Part shown: positions 51,533-60,624 of the stretch, in pieces | How the letters are laid out: every line of letters starts with the position of its first letter | Numbering within the stretch: the stretch's first letter is position 1 | Assembly (NCBI RefSeq): GCF_001735805.1 | Contig: NZ_CP017248.1 | Location: 6,138,001-6,202,000, forward strand | Origin: Streptomyces fodineus | GTDB taxonomy: Bacteria > Actinomycetota > Actinomycetes > Streptomycetales > Streptomycetaceae | Reading direction: 5' to 3' | Length of the DNA: 64,000 nucleotides | The notes under the pieces: generated by a model | Databases searched by the model: none | What the model was told of the DNA's origin: nothing | Seen by the model: only the letters and a program-made list of their open reading frames with translations | Translations under genes and position numbers: made by a program

Positions 51533-51922
51533 ATGCGAGCACAGCGCGTTAAGCGTTACGTCGTGATGTCCGCCGCGGGCTTCCTGCTGGCGGGCGGAGC
51601 CGCGATCGGCACGGCGGGCACCGCCTCGGCAGCCCCGGTACACCAGAACCTCGGTTTCCACAGCCGGTTCGCCGACTGCGGTTGTGGTGGTTGGCACCAC
51701 CACCACCGCCACCACCGCCACCACGGCGGCCACGGTTGGGGCCGCTGGGGTTGGAGCAACAACGGCAACAACAACGGCAGCACCAGCAGTAAGAGCAGTG
51801 GCAGCACCAGCAGTAAGAGCAGTGGCAGCACCAGCAGTAAGAGCAGTGGCAGCACCACCAGCAAGAGCAGTGGCAGCACCACCAGCACCGGCAGCAGTAG
51901 CAAGAGCAACACCAGCAGCTGA
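51533..51922 (+). CDS. Small secreted His-rich protein with Ser/Thr repeats
   Basis: A 129-residue protein. The signal peptide (VVMSAAGFLLAGGAAIGTAG) ends near ASAAP. The mature part has ADCGCGG, then HHHHRHHRHHGGHGWGRWGW, a likely metal-binding segment, and a C-terminal half made of eight-residue units of the SGSTSSKS type encoded by 24-base DNA repeats. No catalytic motif. It could bind copper, nickel or zinc at the cell surface; this is inferred from composition. AGAAGGG precedes the ATG. Confidence 0.8.
   Translation: MRAQRVKRYVVMSAAGFLLAGGAAIGTAGTASAAPVHQNLGFHSRFADCGCGGWHHHHRHHRHHGGHGWGRWGWSNNGNNNGSTSSKSSGSTSSKSSGSTSSKSSGSTTSKSSGSTTSTGSSSKSNTSS
51777..51880 (+). repeat. 24-base tandem repeat inside the His-rich protein gene
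   Basis: Four or more copies of a 24-base unit (GGCAGCACCAGCAGTAAGAG and four more bases) in phase with the reading frame. Copy number may vary between strains. Confidence 0.85.
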
Positions 51923-51936
51923 GCCGACGCCGTCCA

Positions 51937-51970
51937 CACTGTGCGGCCCCGTGAGCGGGGCCGCACAGTG
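51937..51970. terminator. Terminator after the His-rich protein gene
   Basis: CACTGTGCGGCCCC and GGGGCCGCACAGTG form a perfect 14-pair stem with a six-base loop, 15 bases after the stop. It can also end the convergent gene on the minus strand. Confidence 0.88.
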
Positions 51971-51996
51971 CCGCGCCGCAGCGGCGCGGGGCCGGA

Positions 51997-52785
51997 TCAG
52001 GAAAGCCCCGCCTCCGCCAGCAGATACGCCGTCATCGGGTCGTAGTAGCGCGGGCTGAGCACATGGTCGTCGATCGGTACGACGACCTGGACGGTGCCCT
52101 CGGCCTCGGCGAGGAAGAGCGCCGGGTCGTTGGAGTCTGCGTACCCGACGGAGTCGATGCCGTGCTGTCCCGCGTATCCCGCCCACCCGTGGTCGGCGAC
52201 GACCAGGTCCGGCAGCGGGCGTCCCGCGCGCTCAAGTCCCGTCAGGATGGCCCGCATCGGCTCCCCGGAGTGGGTGTGCCACAGGGACGCCCCGTGTTCC
52301 AGCACCGCTACGTCCGCGAACTGCATGACGTACCCCTCGTCCGTCTGCAGCCCGTCCGGGATGACCACGATCTCGCAGCCTGCGGCGCGCAACGCGGCGG
52401 CCGTGGCCCGGTGCACATCCAGCAGCCCGCCCGGATGGCCGGTCGCGAACAGCACCCGCTGCCGGTCCTCGGCCGCCTTGCGCAGCCGTGCCGCCATCCG
52501 TTCCAGCGCGTCCACGGTCAGTTCGGGGTCGATGGTGTCCTGCCCGTACCGGTACTCGGGGTCGTCGTTGACCCCTACCCGCTCGGCCATCACCGCGAGC
52601 ACGTCCTGCTCGTCCGTCCAGCGGTCGCCCAGCTCCAGGCCGAGCCAGAAGTTGCGGACGCCGTTGGCGAGCTGGCGGTAGTGGGAGAGGTTGTTCTCGC
52701 GGGGCGTGGCGACGTCCCCCGCGATACGGGTCCTCACCAGGTGGTCGACGAGCTGAGCGCGGCTGGGCGTCCCGGATATCGGCAT
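51997..52785 (-). CDS. Conserved-type cytoplasmic protein, possible phosphatase
   Basis: A 262-residue protein from ATG 52785. It has an alpha/beta appearance with RVLFATGHPGGLLDVHRATA in the middle and PDLVVADHGWAGYAGQHGID near the end, followed by VVVPIDDHVLSPRYYDPMTA. The conserved His/Asp/Gly clusters suggest metal or phosphate binding. I recall that homologues in Streptomyces are labelled phosphatase, but I cannot see a standard phosphatase motif, so the activity is unproved. It lies between the His-rich protein and the PucR regulator. Confidence 0.65.
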   Translation of the reverse strand: MPISGTPSRAQLVDHLVRTRIAGDVATPRENNLSHYRQLANGVRNFWLGLELGDRWTDEQDVLAVMAERVGVNDDPEYRYGQDTIDPELTVDALERMAARLRKAAEDRQRVLFATGHPGGLLDVHRATAAALRAAGCEIVVIPDGLQTDEGYVMQFADVAVLEHGASLWHTHSGEPMRAILTGLERAGRPLPDLVVADHGWAGYAGQHGIDSVGYADSNDPALFLAEAEGTVQVVVPIDDHVLSPRYYDPMTAYLLAEAGLS

Positions 52786-52846
52786 GCGTCCATTGTGGGG
52801 CAGCGGGCCACGGCCGTCCTCGCCATATCGCCCGCTGGGACGGGGC

Positions 52847-54694
52847 TCACTCGCCCGGTCCGCTCTGCCGCAGCGCGAACCACAGCTCCATGCGTACGTC
52901 CGGGTCGTCCAGATCGGTCTCCAACAGGGAGGCGCAGCGGGCGATGCGCTGCCGCACGGTGTTGCGGTGCACGTCGAGCGCCACCGCTGTACGGTCCCAA
53001 CTGCCATGCAACGCCAGCCAGTTGCGCAGGGTCTCGGCGAGCTCGGGCCGGCCGGCGAGCGGTGCGAGCAGCGCGCGGGCGTGTGCCTCGGCGTCCGCCC
53101 GCGGCAGCAGGTCCGTCAGGCCCGGCCGGGCGCCGTGCCGGATGAGCGGGGTGCGGGTGGCCCGCGCCCGGGCGAGCGCACGGGCCGCCTGGGCGTCGGC
53201 GGCCGCCCACTCCCGCGGCTGCACGGCCGCGCTCACCCCGAGCGTCCAGCCGGCCTGCGCCTGCGGTACCCGCCCGCCCGGCACCAGCACCCGTACGACG
53301 TCATGCCCGAGATCGACCAGCGGCGACCCCAGCGCGGCACCGAGCGCGGACGCGGCGACGGCATCGGGCAACTGGTCCCCGGGCCGGGCGTGTACGACGA
53401 CCCACCGACCGCCCCCGCTCCCGGCCGCGCCGGCCCGGCGGGACTCCCCGGCCAGCAGGGGGGCGACCTCCTCGGGCGCCGAGCCGAGCAGCAGCCGCAC
53501 CAGCGCCGAGGAGCGCGCCGCCCCGGCCCCGCTCTGGTGCTCCCCGGTCAGTAGCGACAGCAGCACCGCGGCGACCGAGGCGATGGTGTTGTCCCCGGGC
53601 TCGCGGCGCGCGGTCGCCACCCCGAGGACGAACCCTTCGCCCGAGCCGAGGGCATAGGCGGCGAGGTGGGTGTCCCCGAGCGTGTCGGTGGCGGAGGAGG
53701 GGACGGTCCGGGCCGGGAGCGGTGACACGGGCCCGGATGCGGGGCTGGTGCTTGTGCCGCTGGGGCGGCTGGATGCGGCGCTGGTGCTTGTGCCGCTGGG
53801 GCGGCCGGTGGGGGCGGCGGTTCGGTCGGCGGGGGAGCGGCCCGGTGCCGGGGGCGAGCCGGTGTCCGAGGTGGCTCCGGTCGTGTCCGTCGCGCGGTCA
53901 TCGGCCGGGGTGGCTGTGGTGGCGTCGGTCGATGCTGCCGTGGCGGCCGTGGGGTGGGTGGGCGTGTCTCTCGGTGCGGGATGCCGTGCCGTCCGGGGGG
54001 CCTCCTGCGATGCGGGGTCCGCTTCCGGTGCCCGGCCGTCCGTGGGGCGGACCACCGCGGCCAGGCCGGCCAGGGCCGTGCCGGTCTCCTCGGCCGCGTC
54101 CCGGCCCGCCGTGGCGACGGCCGTGCCGTCGGGGCCGTAGAGCACCGCGTGGCCGGAGAGGTGCTGGGCCAGGCGGCGCAGTACCGACGGCACCGGATCC
54201 GGTCGGGAGGCCGCCGCCGCGAGGCTCTGCTGGGCCTCCGTCACCCGGCGGAGTTCGGCCAGGCGGGCCTGGGCCATCAGCTGCCACACCGCGCGGGCCA
54301 CACCGGAGAACGTGGTCCTGGGCGGGACCTCCAGGAGGGGGAGGCCGTAGTGGTCGCACGCCGCGACCAGGGCGCGCGGGACCGTGTCGTGCACCGGGGC
54401 CAGGCCGAAGCCGAGGGCCGCGCCGCCCGCCGCGACGATCCGCGAGACGTAGTCGTCGAAGTAGGTGCCCGAGCCCGCCGCCTCCGGGATGTGCACCCCG
54501 GCCGAGAGCAGCAGCTCGCCGCCCAGCAGATACGGGTACGGGTCGGCCATCTCCGAGGTGTGCACCCAGTGGATCACGATCGAGGGGCCGGACGGGCCCG
54601 CGATCTGCCGCAGGGCCAGGTCCTCGCGGGCCAGCAGAGCCGACAGCGGTACCGGTGGGGTCGGTGGGACCGCTGGGGTGATCGTTTCCGGCAT
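52847..54694 (-). CDS. PucR-family transcriptional regulator with a large low-complexity insert
   Basis: A 615-residue regulator. Residues 10-130 are the PucR N-terminal ligand domain (LALRQIAGPSGPSIVIHWVH, LLGGELLLSAGVHIPEAAG). A GAF/GGDEF-like middle part follows, and the C-terminus is the PucR helix-turn-helix (LRNWLALHGSWDRTAVALDV, then HRNTVRQRIARCASLLETDL). Between about residues 225 and 335 there is an Ala/Thr/Pro/Ser-rich insert with repeated RPSGTSTS units, not usual for the family. ATG 54694 follows GGAGGG. It is divergent from the symporter operon and probably controls it, as PucR proteins do for purine or amine use. Confidence 0.85.
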   Translation of the reverse strand: MPETITPAVPPTPPVPLSALLAREDLALRQIAGPSGPSIVIHWVHTSEMADPYPYLLGGELLLSAGVHIPEAAGSGTYFDDYVSRIVAAGGAALGFGLAPVHDTVPRALVAACDHYGLPLLEVPPRTTFSGVARAVWQLMAQARLAELRRVTEAQQSLAAAASRPDPVPSVLRRLAQHLSGHAVLYGPDGTAVATAGRDAAEETGTALAGLAAVVRPTDGRAPEADPASQEAPRTARHPAPRDTPTHPTAATAASTDATTATPADDRATDTTGATSDTGSPPAPGRSPADRTAAPTGRPSGTSTSAASSRPSGTSTSPASGPVSPLPARTVPSSATDTLGDTHLAAYALGSGEGFVLGVATARREPGDNTIASVAAVLLSLLTGEHQSGAGAARSSALVRLLLGSAPEEVAPLLAGESRRAGAAGSGGGRWVVVHARPGDQLPDAVAASALGAALGSPLVDLGHDVVRVLVPGGRVPQAQAGWTLGVSAAVQPREWAAADAQAARALARARATRTPLIRHGARPGLTDLLPRADAEAHARALLAPLAGRPELAETLRNWLALHGSWDRTAVALDVHRNTVRQRIARCASLLETDLDDPDVRMELWFALRQSGPGE

Positions 54695-54887
54695 GGTGTG
54701 CGTACCCTCCATCCCGCCCCCTTGATATGGATGAAACGTACACTTCGCAGTCGCTTTCCGGCCACCTAGTGTCAAGTCAGCACGGCAGCCGCGGGTACGG
54801 GCGGATGTCCCCGCGATCTGCTGCCGGCGCGTCCCCACCGCATCTGCACGACACGCCACCGGAATGCGCGCGAAGGAGGGCCCCAAC
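54695..54887. promoter_or_regulatory. Divergent promoter region of pucR-type gene and symporter operon
   Basis: A 193-base gap with an AT-richer segment (TTGATATGGATGAAACGTAC near 54722) that is the best promoter candidate. I see no clear palindrome. Confidence 0.4.
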
Positions 54888-56348
54888 ATGGCCGTCGACT
54901 ACACAGTGATCGTCGTCTATCTCGCCGGGATGCTGGCGATGGGCTGGTGGGGCATGCGCCGCGCCAAGTCGAAGAGCGAGTTCCTGGTGGCCGGCCGCCG
55001 CCTGGGCCCCGCCATGTACTCCGGCACCATGGCGGCGATCGTCCTCGGTGGCGCCTCCACCATCGGCGGCGTGGGCCTCGGCTACCGGTACGGCCTGTCC
55101 GGCGCCTGGATGGTCTTCACCATCGGCCTCGGCCTCCTCGCCCTGTCCGTGTTCTTCTCCGCCCGCATCGCCCGCCTGAAGGTCTACACCGTCTCCGAGA
55201 TGCTGGACCTGCGCTACGGCGGCCGGGCCGGGGTCATCTCCGGCGTGGTCATGTGGGCGTACACCCTCATGCTGGCCGTCACCTCGACGATCGCCTACGC
55301 CACGATCTTCGACGTCCTCTTCGACATGAACCGCACCGTCGCGATCATCCTCGGCGGCTCGATCGTCGTCGCCTACTCCACCCTCGGCGGCATGTGGTCC
55401 ATCACGCTGACCGACATGGTCCAGTTCGTGGTGAAGACCATCGGCGTGCTGCTCCTGCTCCTGCCGATCGCGGTCGTCAAGGCGGGCGGCTTCTCCGAGA
55501 TGAAGGCCAAGCTGCCCACCTCGTACTTCGACCCGCTGGGCATCGGCGGCCAGACGATCTTCACCTATGTCCTGATCTACACGTTCGGCATGCTGATCGG
55601 CCAGGACATCTGGCAGCGCGTGTTCACCGCCCGCAGCGACAAGACCGCCAAGTGGGGCGGCACGGTGGCCGGCACCTACTGTCTGGCCTACGCCCTCGCC
55701 GGCGCGGTGATCGGCACGGCCGCCAAGGTGCTCTACCCCAGGCTCGGCAGCCCCGACGACGCCTTCGCCACCATCGTCAAGGACGAACTCCCCGTCGGCG
55801 TCCGCGGCCTGGTGCTGGCCGCCGCCCTGGCCGCCGTGATGTCCACCTCCTCCGGCGCCCTGATCGCCTGCGCCACGGTCGCCAACAACGACATCTGGTC
55901 GCGGCTCAGGGGGGTCGTACGACGTGACGGCGAGGATCACGACGAGGTCGGCGGCAACCGCGCCTTCATCCTGATCATGGGCGTGGCGGTGATCGGCACG
56001 GCGATCGCGCTGAACAACGTGGTCGAGGCGCTGACCGTGGCGTACAACCTGCTCGTCGGCGGTCTGCTCGTGCCGATCCTCGGCGGCCTGCTGTGGAGGC
56101 GCGGCACGGTGCAGGGGGCGCTGGCCTCCGTGACCGTCGGCGGCCTCGCGGTCATCGGCCTGATGGCGGGCTACGGCATCCTGGCCAACGAGCCGGTCTA
56201 CTACGGCCTGCTCGCCTCCCTCGCCGCCTACGTCGCCGTCTCCCTGGCGACGAAGCCCACCGACGAGACGGTTCTCGCCACCTGGCGTGAGCGCCTCGCC
56301 GGACGGAACCCCGAACTCGCGTCCGAACCGGTCCCGGCTCACCAGTAG
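54888..56348 (+). CDS. Sodium:solute symporter (SSS family)
   Basis: A 486-residue membrane transporter with about 13 hydrophobic segments. The family signature region includes FLVAGRRLGPAMYSGTMAAI, GGASTIGGVGLGYRYGLSGA and GQDIWQRVFTARSDKTAKWG. GAAGGAGGG stands before ATG 54888. The downstream ureohydrolase suggests that the cargo is a guanidino compound or polyamine such as agmatine or guanidinobutyrate, but SSS substrates cannot be read from sequence. A 56-base gap separates it from the next gene. Confidence 0.9.
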   Translation: MAVDYTVIVVYLAGMLAMGWWGMRRAKSKSEFLVAGRRLGPAMYSGTMAAIVLGGASTIGGVGLGYRYGLSGAWMVFTIGLGLLALSVFFSARIARLKVYTVSEMLDLRYGGRAGVISGVVMWAYTLMLAVTSTIAYATIFDVLFDMNRTVAIILGGSIVVAYSTLGGMWSITLTDMVQFVVKTIGVLLLLLPIAVVKAGGFSEMKAKLPTSYFDPLGIGGQTIFTYVLIYTFGMLIGQDIWQRVFTARSDKTAKWGGTVAGTYCLAYALAGAVIGTAAKVLYPRLGSPDDAFATIVKDELPVGVRGLVLAAALAAVMSTSSGALIACATVANNDIWSRLRGVVRRDGEDHDEVGGNRAFILIMGVAVIGTAIALNNVVEALTVAYNLLVGGLLVPILGGLLWRRGTVQGALASVTVGGLAVIGLMAGYGILANEPVYYGLLASLAAYVAVSLATKPTDETVLATWRERLAGRNPELASEPVPAHQ

Positions 56349-56404
56349 AGTCATAGGGAAAGCAGTACATGCGCGACGAAGCGCAAGAAAGAAGGCATTT
56401 GACC

Positions 56405-57373
56405 ATGAGCAGCAACGAGACGCCCCGCGGCCCCGTCGACTCCTCCCGCATCCCGCGGTACGCCGGCCCCGCGACCTTCGCCCGGCTGCCCCGCCTGGAC
56501 GAGGTCGGCACCGCCGACGTCGCCGTGGTGGGCGTGCCGTTCGACTCCGGTGTCTCGTACCGGCCGGGCGCCCGCTTCGGCGGCAACGCCATCCGTGAGG
56601 CGTCCCGGCTGCTGCGCCCGTACAACCCCGCGCAGGACGCGTCGCCGTTCGCGCTCGCCCAGGTCGCCGACGGCGGCGACATCGCGGTGAACCCGTTCAA
56701 CATCAACGAGGCCGTCGAGACCATCGAGGCCGCGGCGGACGAGCTGCTCGGCACCGGCGCCCGCCTGATGACCCTGGGCGGCGACCACACGATCGCGCTG
56801 CCGCTGCTGAGGAGCGTCGCGAAGAAGCACGGCCCGGTCGCCCTGCTCCACTTCGACGCCCACCTGGACACCTGGGACACCTACTTCGGCGCCGAGTACA
56901 CCCACGGCACCCCGTTCCGCCGCGCGGTGGAGGAGGGCATCCTCGACACCTCGGCCCTCTCCCACGTCGGCACCCGCGGCCCCCTGTACGGCAAGCAGGA
57001 CCTCACCGACGACGAGAAGATGGGCTTCGGCATCGTCACCTCCGCGGACATCTACCGCCGGGGCGCCGACGAGGTCGCCGACCAGCTGCGACAGCGCATC
57101 GGCGACCGCCCGCTGTACATCTCCATCGACATCGACTGCCTCGACCCGGCCCACGCGCCCGGCACGGGCACCCCGGAGGCGGGCGGCATGACCTCCCGCG
57201 AGCTGCTGGAGATCCTGCGCGGCCTGGCATCCTGCAACCTGGTCTCGGCGGACGTCGTCGAGGTGGCGCCCGCGTACGACCACGCCGAGATCACCTCGGT
57301 GGCGGCCTCGCACACGGCGTACGAACTGACCACCATCATGAGCCGCCAGATCGCGGCGGCCCGCAACGCCTGA
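56405..57373 (+). CDS. Agmatinase/guanidinobutyrase-type ureohydrolase
   Basis: A 322-residue binuclear manganese enzyme that removes urea from a guanidino compound. All metal-binding motifs are present: TLGGDHTIALP, LLHFDAHLDTWDTYF and SIDIDCLDPAHAPGTGTPEA. The loop after the first cluster (TPFRRAVEEGI) resembles agmatinase and guanidinobutyrase rather than arginase. ATG 56405 has GAAGG 11 bases upstream. It is the middle gene of the symporter-ureohydrolase-ThDP enzyme operon. Confidence 0.92.
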   Translation: MSSNETPRGPVDSSRIPRYAGPATFARLPRLDEVGTADVAVVGVPFDSGVSYRPGARFGGNAIREASRLLRPYNPAQDASPFALAQVADGGDIAVNPFNINEAVETIEAAADELLGTGARLMTLGGDHTIALPLLRSVAKKHGPVALLHFDAHLDTWDTYFGAEYTHGTPFRRAVEEGILDTSALSHVGTRGPLYGKQDLTDDEKMGFGIVTSADIYRRGADEVADQLRQRIGDRPLYISIDIDCLDPAHAPGTGTPEAGGMTSRELLEILRGLASCNLVSADVVEVAPAYDHAEITSVAASHTAYELTTIMSRQIAAARNA

Positions 57374-57397
57374 TCTTCCCGAGGGGGACCGAGAGCA

Positions 57398-59083
57398 GTG
57401 ACTCACGACCACGACCTGGTACTTCGCCCGACACAGGCGCAGATCACCGCGGCCCTGAACCCTCCCCCGGGGCGCAACGGCGGAGACCTGGTCGTGGAGA
57501 CGCTGGCCGGGCTCGGCGCGACGACCGTCTTCGGGCTGCCCGGCCAGCACGCCCTCGGCATGTTCGACGCCCTGCGCCGCTCGTCACTGCGCTATGTGGG
57601 CCTGCGGGTGGAGAACAACGCGGGCTTCGCGGCGGACGCGTACGGCCGGGTCACGGGCGAGGCGGCCCCGCTGCTGCTGTCGACGGGCCCGGGTGCGCTG
57701 ACGTCGCTGGCCGCGTTGCAGGAGGCGGCGGCGGCCTCGGCCCCCGTGCTGGCGATCAGCAGCCAGATCCCGACGGCCGGCCTGGGCGGCGGCCGGCACG
57801 GCTATCTGCACGAACTCCCCGACCAGGCCGCTTCGTTCCGGGGCGTGGTGAAGTCGGTTCACACGGTCCGCACGCAGTCCCAGATCCCCTCCGCGATCGC
57901 GGCGGCCTGGAAGTCGGCGCTGACGGCACCGCACGGCCCGGTGTGGGTGGAGATCCCGCAGGACGTCCTGCTCGCCGAGACCACCCTGCCCGTGGTCACC
58001 GCGGTGGACGCGACCCCGGACGACCTGGCCCCGCGCCCCGAACTGACCGCGGTGGCGGCCGACTTGCTGTCCCGTGCCGCCCGCCCGGCGATCATCGCGG
58101 GCGGCGGGGTCGTGCGGGCGGACGCCTCCGGAAAGCTGAGGGCGCTGGCGGAGAGGCTTCACGCGCCGGTGGTGACGACGTTCGGCGGCAAGGGCGCGTT
58201 CCCCTGGGATCACCCCCTGTCGATGCAGTCCTGGCTGGAGGACCGGCACACCACAGACCTCCTGGAGGACGCGGACGTACTCCTGGTGGTCGGCTCGGGC
58301 CTCGGCGAACTCTCCTCCAACTACCACACGTTCAAGCCGCGCGGCCGAGTCGTCCAGATCGAGGCCGACCTCGGCAAGCTGGAGTCCAACCACCCCGCGC
58401 TGGGCATCCACGCGGACGCCCGCCTGGCCCTGCAGGCCCTGCTGGAGACGGTGCACGAGCGCACGGACGAGTCGGCGCCGGGGCGGGTGCGGGAGCTGCT
58501 GTCCCGAGTCGGTGAGCGCATCGCCGCCCAGGAACTCACCCTGGAACAGGAGGTGCTGGGAGCCGTCCGGCGTGCCCTGCCCGCCGACTCCCCGTCCTAC
58601 TGGGACATGACGATCCTGGCGTACTGGGCCTGGTCGGCCTTCGACCCGCGGGGCGCGAACCTCATGCACTCGGCGCAGGGCGCCGGCGGCCTCGGCTACG
58701 GCTTCCCGGCGGCACTGGGCGCGGCGGCGGCCGACCCGACCCGCCCGGTGCTGGCGGTCTCCGGCGACGGCGGCGCGCTGTACTCGATCGCGGAACTGGC
58801 CACGGCGAAGCAGTACGACTTCCCGGTCACCTGGCTGATCGTCGACGACGGCGGCTACGGCATCCTCCGCGAGTACATGACCGACGCCTTCGGCCAGGCC
58901 ACGGCGACGGAGCTGACGCGTCCGGACTACGTGGCCCTCGCCGAGTCCTTCGGGGTGCCCGGGGTCCGAACGACCCCCGAGACCCTGGAACAGGACCTGG
59001 CGAAGGCGCTGGCGACCCCGGGCCCCTCGGTGGTCGTACTCCCGGCGGTGCTGCGGATGTTCGCGCCGACACATCTCGGCTAG
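57398..59083 (+). CDS. Thiamine diphosphate-dependent enzyme (acetolactate synthase-like)
   Basis: A 561-residue enzyme with the three domains of the POX/ALS family. The catalytic glutamate is in LRVENNAGFAADAYGRVTG. The middle domain has PAIIAGGGVVRADASGKLRA. The cofactor motif is SGDGGALYSIAELATAKQYD, but the usual closing Asn-Asn is replaced by DDGGYG (VDDGGYGIL), where the first residues are Asp-Asp. The substrate is not known; the neighbouring ureohydrolase suggests a keto or amine breakdown product. The GTG at 57398 is 24 bases after the ureohydrolase stop. Confidence 0.88.
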   Translation: MTHDHDLVLRPTQAQITAALNPPPGRNGGDLVVETLAGLGATTVFGLPGQHALGMFDALRRSSLRYVGLRVENNAGFAADAYGRVTGEAAPLLLSTGPGALTSLAALQEAAAASAPVLAISSQIPTAGLGGGRHGYLHELPDQAASFRGVVKSVHTVRTQSQIPSAIAAAWKSALTAPHGPVWVEIPQDVLLAETTLPVVTAVDATPDDLAPRPELTAVAADLLSRAARPAIIAGGGVVRADASGKLRALAERLHAPVVTTFGGKGAFPWDHPLSMQSWLEDRHTTDLLEDADVLLVVGSGLGELSSNYHTFKPRGRVVQIEADLGKLESNHPALGIHADARLALQALLETVHERTDESAPGRVRELLSRVGERIAAQELTLEQEVLGAVRRALPADSPSYWDMTILAYWAWSAFDPRGANLMHSAQGAGGLGYGFPAALGAAAADPTRPVLAVSGDGGALYSIAELATAKQYDFPVTWLIVDDGGYGILREYMTDAFGQATATELTRPDYVALAESFGVPGVRTTPETLEQDLAKALATPGPSVVVLPAVLRMFAPTHLG

Positions 59084-59105
59084 GGGTGCCGGGGCCGGGC
59101 GTGCC

Positions 59106-59471
59106 TCAGTGGCACGTGCTGGAGCTGCTGATGTAGACCTGCGTCGGGTGCGCCCCGTTGAAGGCCCATCCCTCGCCGGGCTTCATGCAGATGGCCGGGT
59201 GGTTGGAGAACCGCACGTAGGCCACGTCGTCGTGCCGGGTGTTGACCGCGCCCCTCGCGTTGCGGCTCGCGCCGAGCCGCTGCCAGTACCCGGTGTCCTT
59301 GAACTTCCCGGTCATCGTGTTGCCGTCGTAGAAGCAGACGTACGGGTAAGGACAGTTCGGGCGGGCTGCGGTGTGCGTGTCGGCCGAGGCGGACGGCGCG
59401 CAGAGGGCCAGGCCGCTTCCGGCCATGGCGCACGCGGTCAGGACGGATGCGGTCGCGATACGGAATCGCAT
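59106..59471 (-). CDS. Small secreted peptidase inhibitor I36-like protein
   Basis: A 121-residue secreted protein. A signal peptide (VLTACAMAGSGLALCAPSAS) ends near ASADT. The mature domain CPYPYVCFYDGNTMTGKFKD to YISSSSTCH has cysteines at its start and end and the YVCFYDG strand of the I36/crystallin-like family found in Streptomyces, whose best-known member inhibits a metalloprotease. GAGGAG precedes ATG 59471. A strong hairpin lies in the leader at 59499-59533. Confidence 0.8.
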   Translation of the reverse strand: MRFRIATASVLTACAMAGSGLALCAPSASADTHTAARPNCPYPYVCFYDGNTMTGKFKDTGYWQRLGASRNARGAVNTRHDDVAYVRFSNHPAICMKPGEGWAFNGAHPTQVYISSSSTCH

Positions 59472-59802
59472 GGATGCTCCTCGAGGTCGGTTGCTCGGGG
59501 CGGCCCGCCCCACCCCCGTGTGGGCGGGCCGCCGGTGCCTGGGGCGGTGCGGGGTGGACCGCACCGCCCGTCGTGCACCACCGACAGTGCAGGCCGAGTC
59601 CAGGACGGGGCCAGGCCTGCCGGACAGTTGCCGTCGGCGCGGGACGTCCCACCCTCCGGCCTGCGAAAACACCCTGCGCCGTGAGTCACCGGCGGGACGC
59701 GCGGACGCCGGGCGGTGCGGCCGAAACCATGCGGTCGCACGGCGGGCCACGGGAACCGCGCGCTCTGGGTGGGGCATCCTCGTCCGGGGAGTTGCAACAG
59801 AC
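59472..59802. promoter_or_regulatory. Divergent gap with a leader hairpin
   Basis: GGCGGCCCGCCCCAC (59499-59513) and GTGGGCGGGCCGCC (59520-59533) form a strong stem, with one bulge, 28 bases before the secreted-protein start. No U-run follows on either strand. The rest shows nothing that I can identify. Confidence 0.5.
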
Positions 59803-60624
59803 ATGGGGTGGAACGTGTCTCGTTGGAAGCAGTTGCCGGACTCACTCGACCCGCGAGTGCGGCAACTCGCCGTACAGATGCGCCGGATCAAGGACCACAG
59901 CGGTCTGGGCCTGCAGGCACTGGCCGCCCGGACGGGCTACAGCCGTGCCTCCTGGGACCGCTATCTCAACGGCCGGGCGCTACCGCCGCAGGAGGCGGTG
60001 GCGGCACTGGCCCGCGCCTGCGACATCGACCCCGCCCGGCTGCTGGCCCTGCACGAGGTGGCCGTGGCGGCGGGGCGGGGCGGGGAGGGTGCCGGCCGGG
60101 CGGGGGAGCCGGAGGCGGGGGCGGACTCCGTTCCCGGCGGGGAGGAACCGGCGGGACGCGGCAGGGGACGGCGGATGCTCGCCGTCGTACTGGCGTCGGC
60201 CGTGCTCGTGACCGCGGTGATCGTCCTGCTGGTGGCCGCGCCGTGGAACGGCGGACGGGAGCGGATCGACGGCCGGCCGGTTCCGGCGGACGCCACGGCG
60301 TCGGCCTCGGGGACGGGAGCGGCGAAGGGGCCCTTCGTGTACCGGGCCGGCAAGGACTACCCGTGCCGGGTGCACCGCGCCCAGGACGGGCTGCTGTACG
60401 CGGGGTACAGCACCACCCGCGTCGGCCTGATCGGCTCGGGATCGTCGCAGTGGTCCGTCGTGGAGGCGCAGTGCCTGCTGCGCCACCACGGCTTCTCGCC
60501 GGGGATGGCCGACGGGGCGTTCGGCTCCCGCACCGAGCGCGCGGTGGAGCGGTTGCAGGAGGGAGCACACCTGCGCGTGGACGGGGTCATCGGCGAGGAC
60601 ACCTGGGGGGTGCTGCGGAAATGA
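59803..60624 (+). CDS. Xre-type HTH protein with membrane anchor and peptidoglycan-binding domain
   Basis: A 273-residue protein. Residues 15-75 are an Xre helix-turn-helix (LAARTGYSRASWDRYLNGRA). A charged Gly/Glu linker leads to one membrane segment at about 125-148 (MLAVVLASAVLVTAVIVLLV). The outside part has a short linker and a C-terminal PG_binding_1 domain (SVVEAQCLLRHHGFSPGMAD, then GAFGSRTERAVERLQ and VDGVIGEDTWGVL). It thus joins a DNA-binding head in the cytoplasm to a cell-wall-binding tail. The stop overlaps the next start as ATGA. ATG 59803 is likely; a GTG at 59815 is possible. Confidence 0.85.
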   Translation: MGWNVSRWKQLPDSLDPRVRQLAVQMRRIKDHSGLGLQALAARTGYSRASWDRYLNGRALPPQEAVAALARACDIDPARLLALHEVAVAAGRGGEGAGRAGEPEAGADSVPGGEEPAGRGRGRRMLAVVLASAVLVTAVIVLLVAAPWNGGRERIDGRPVPADATASASGTGAAKGPFVYRAGKDYPCRVHRAQDGLLYAGYSTTRVGLIGSGSSQWSVVEAQCLLRHHGFSPGMADGAFGSRTERAVERLQEGAHLRVDGVIGEDTWGVLRK

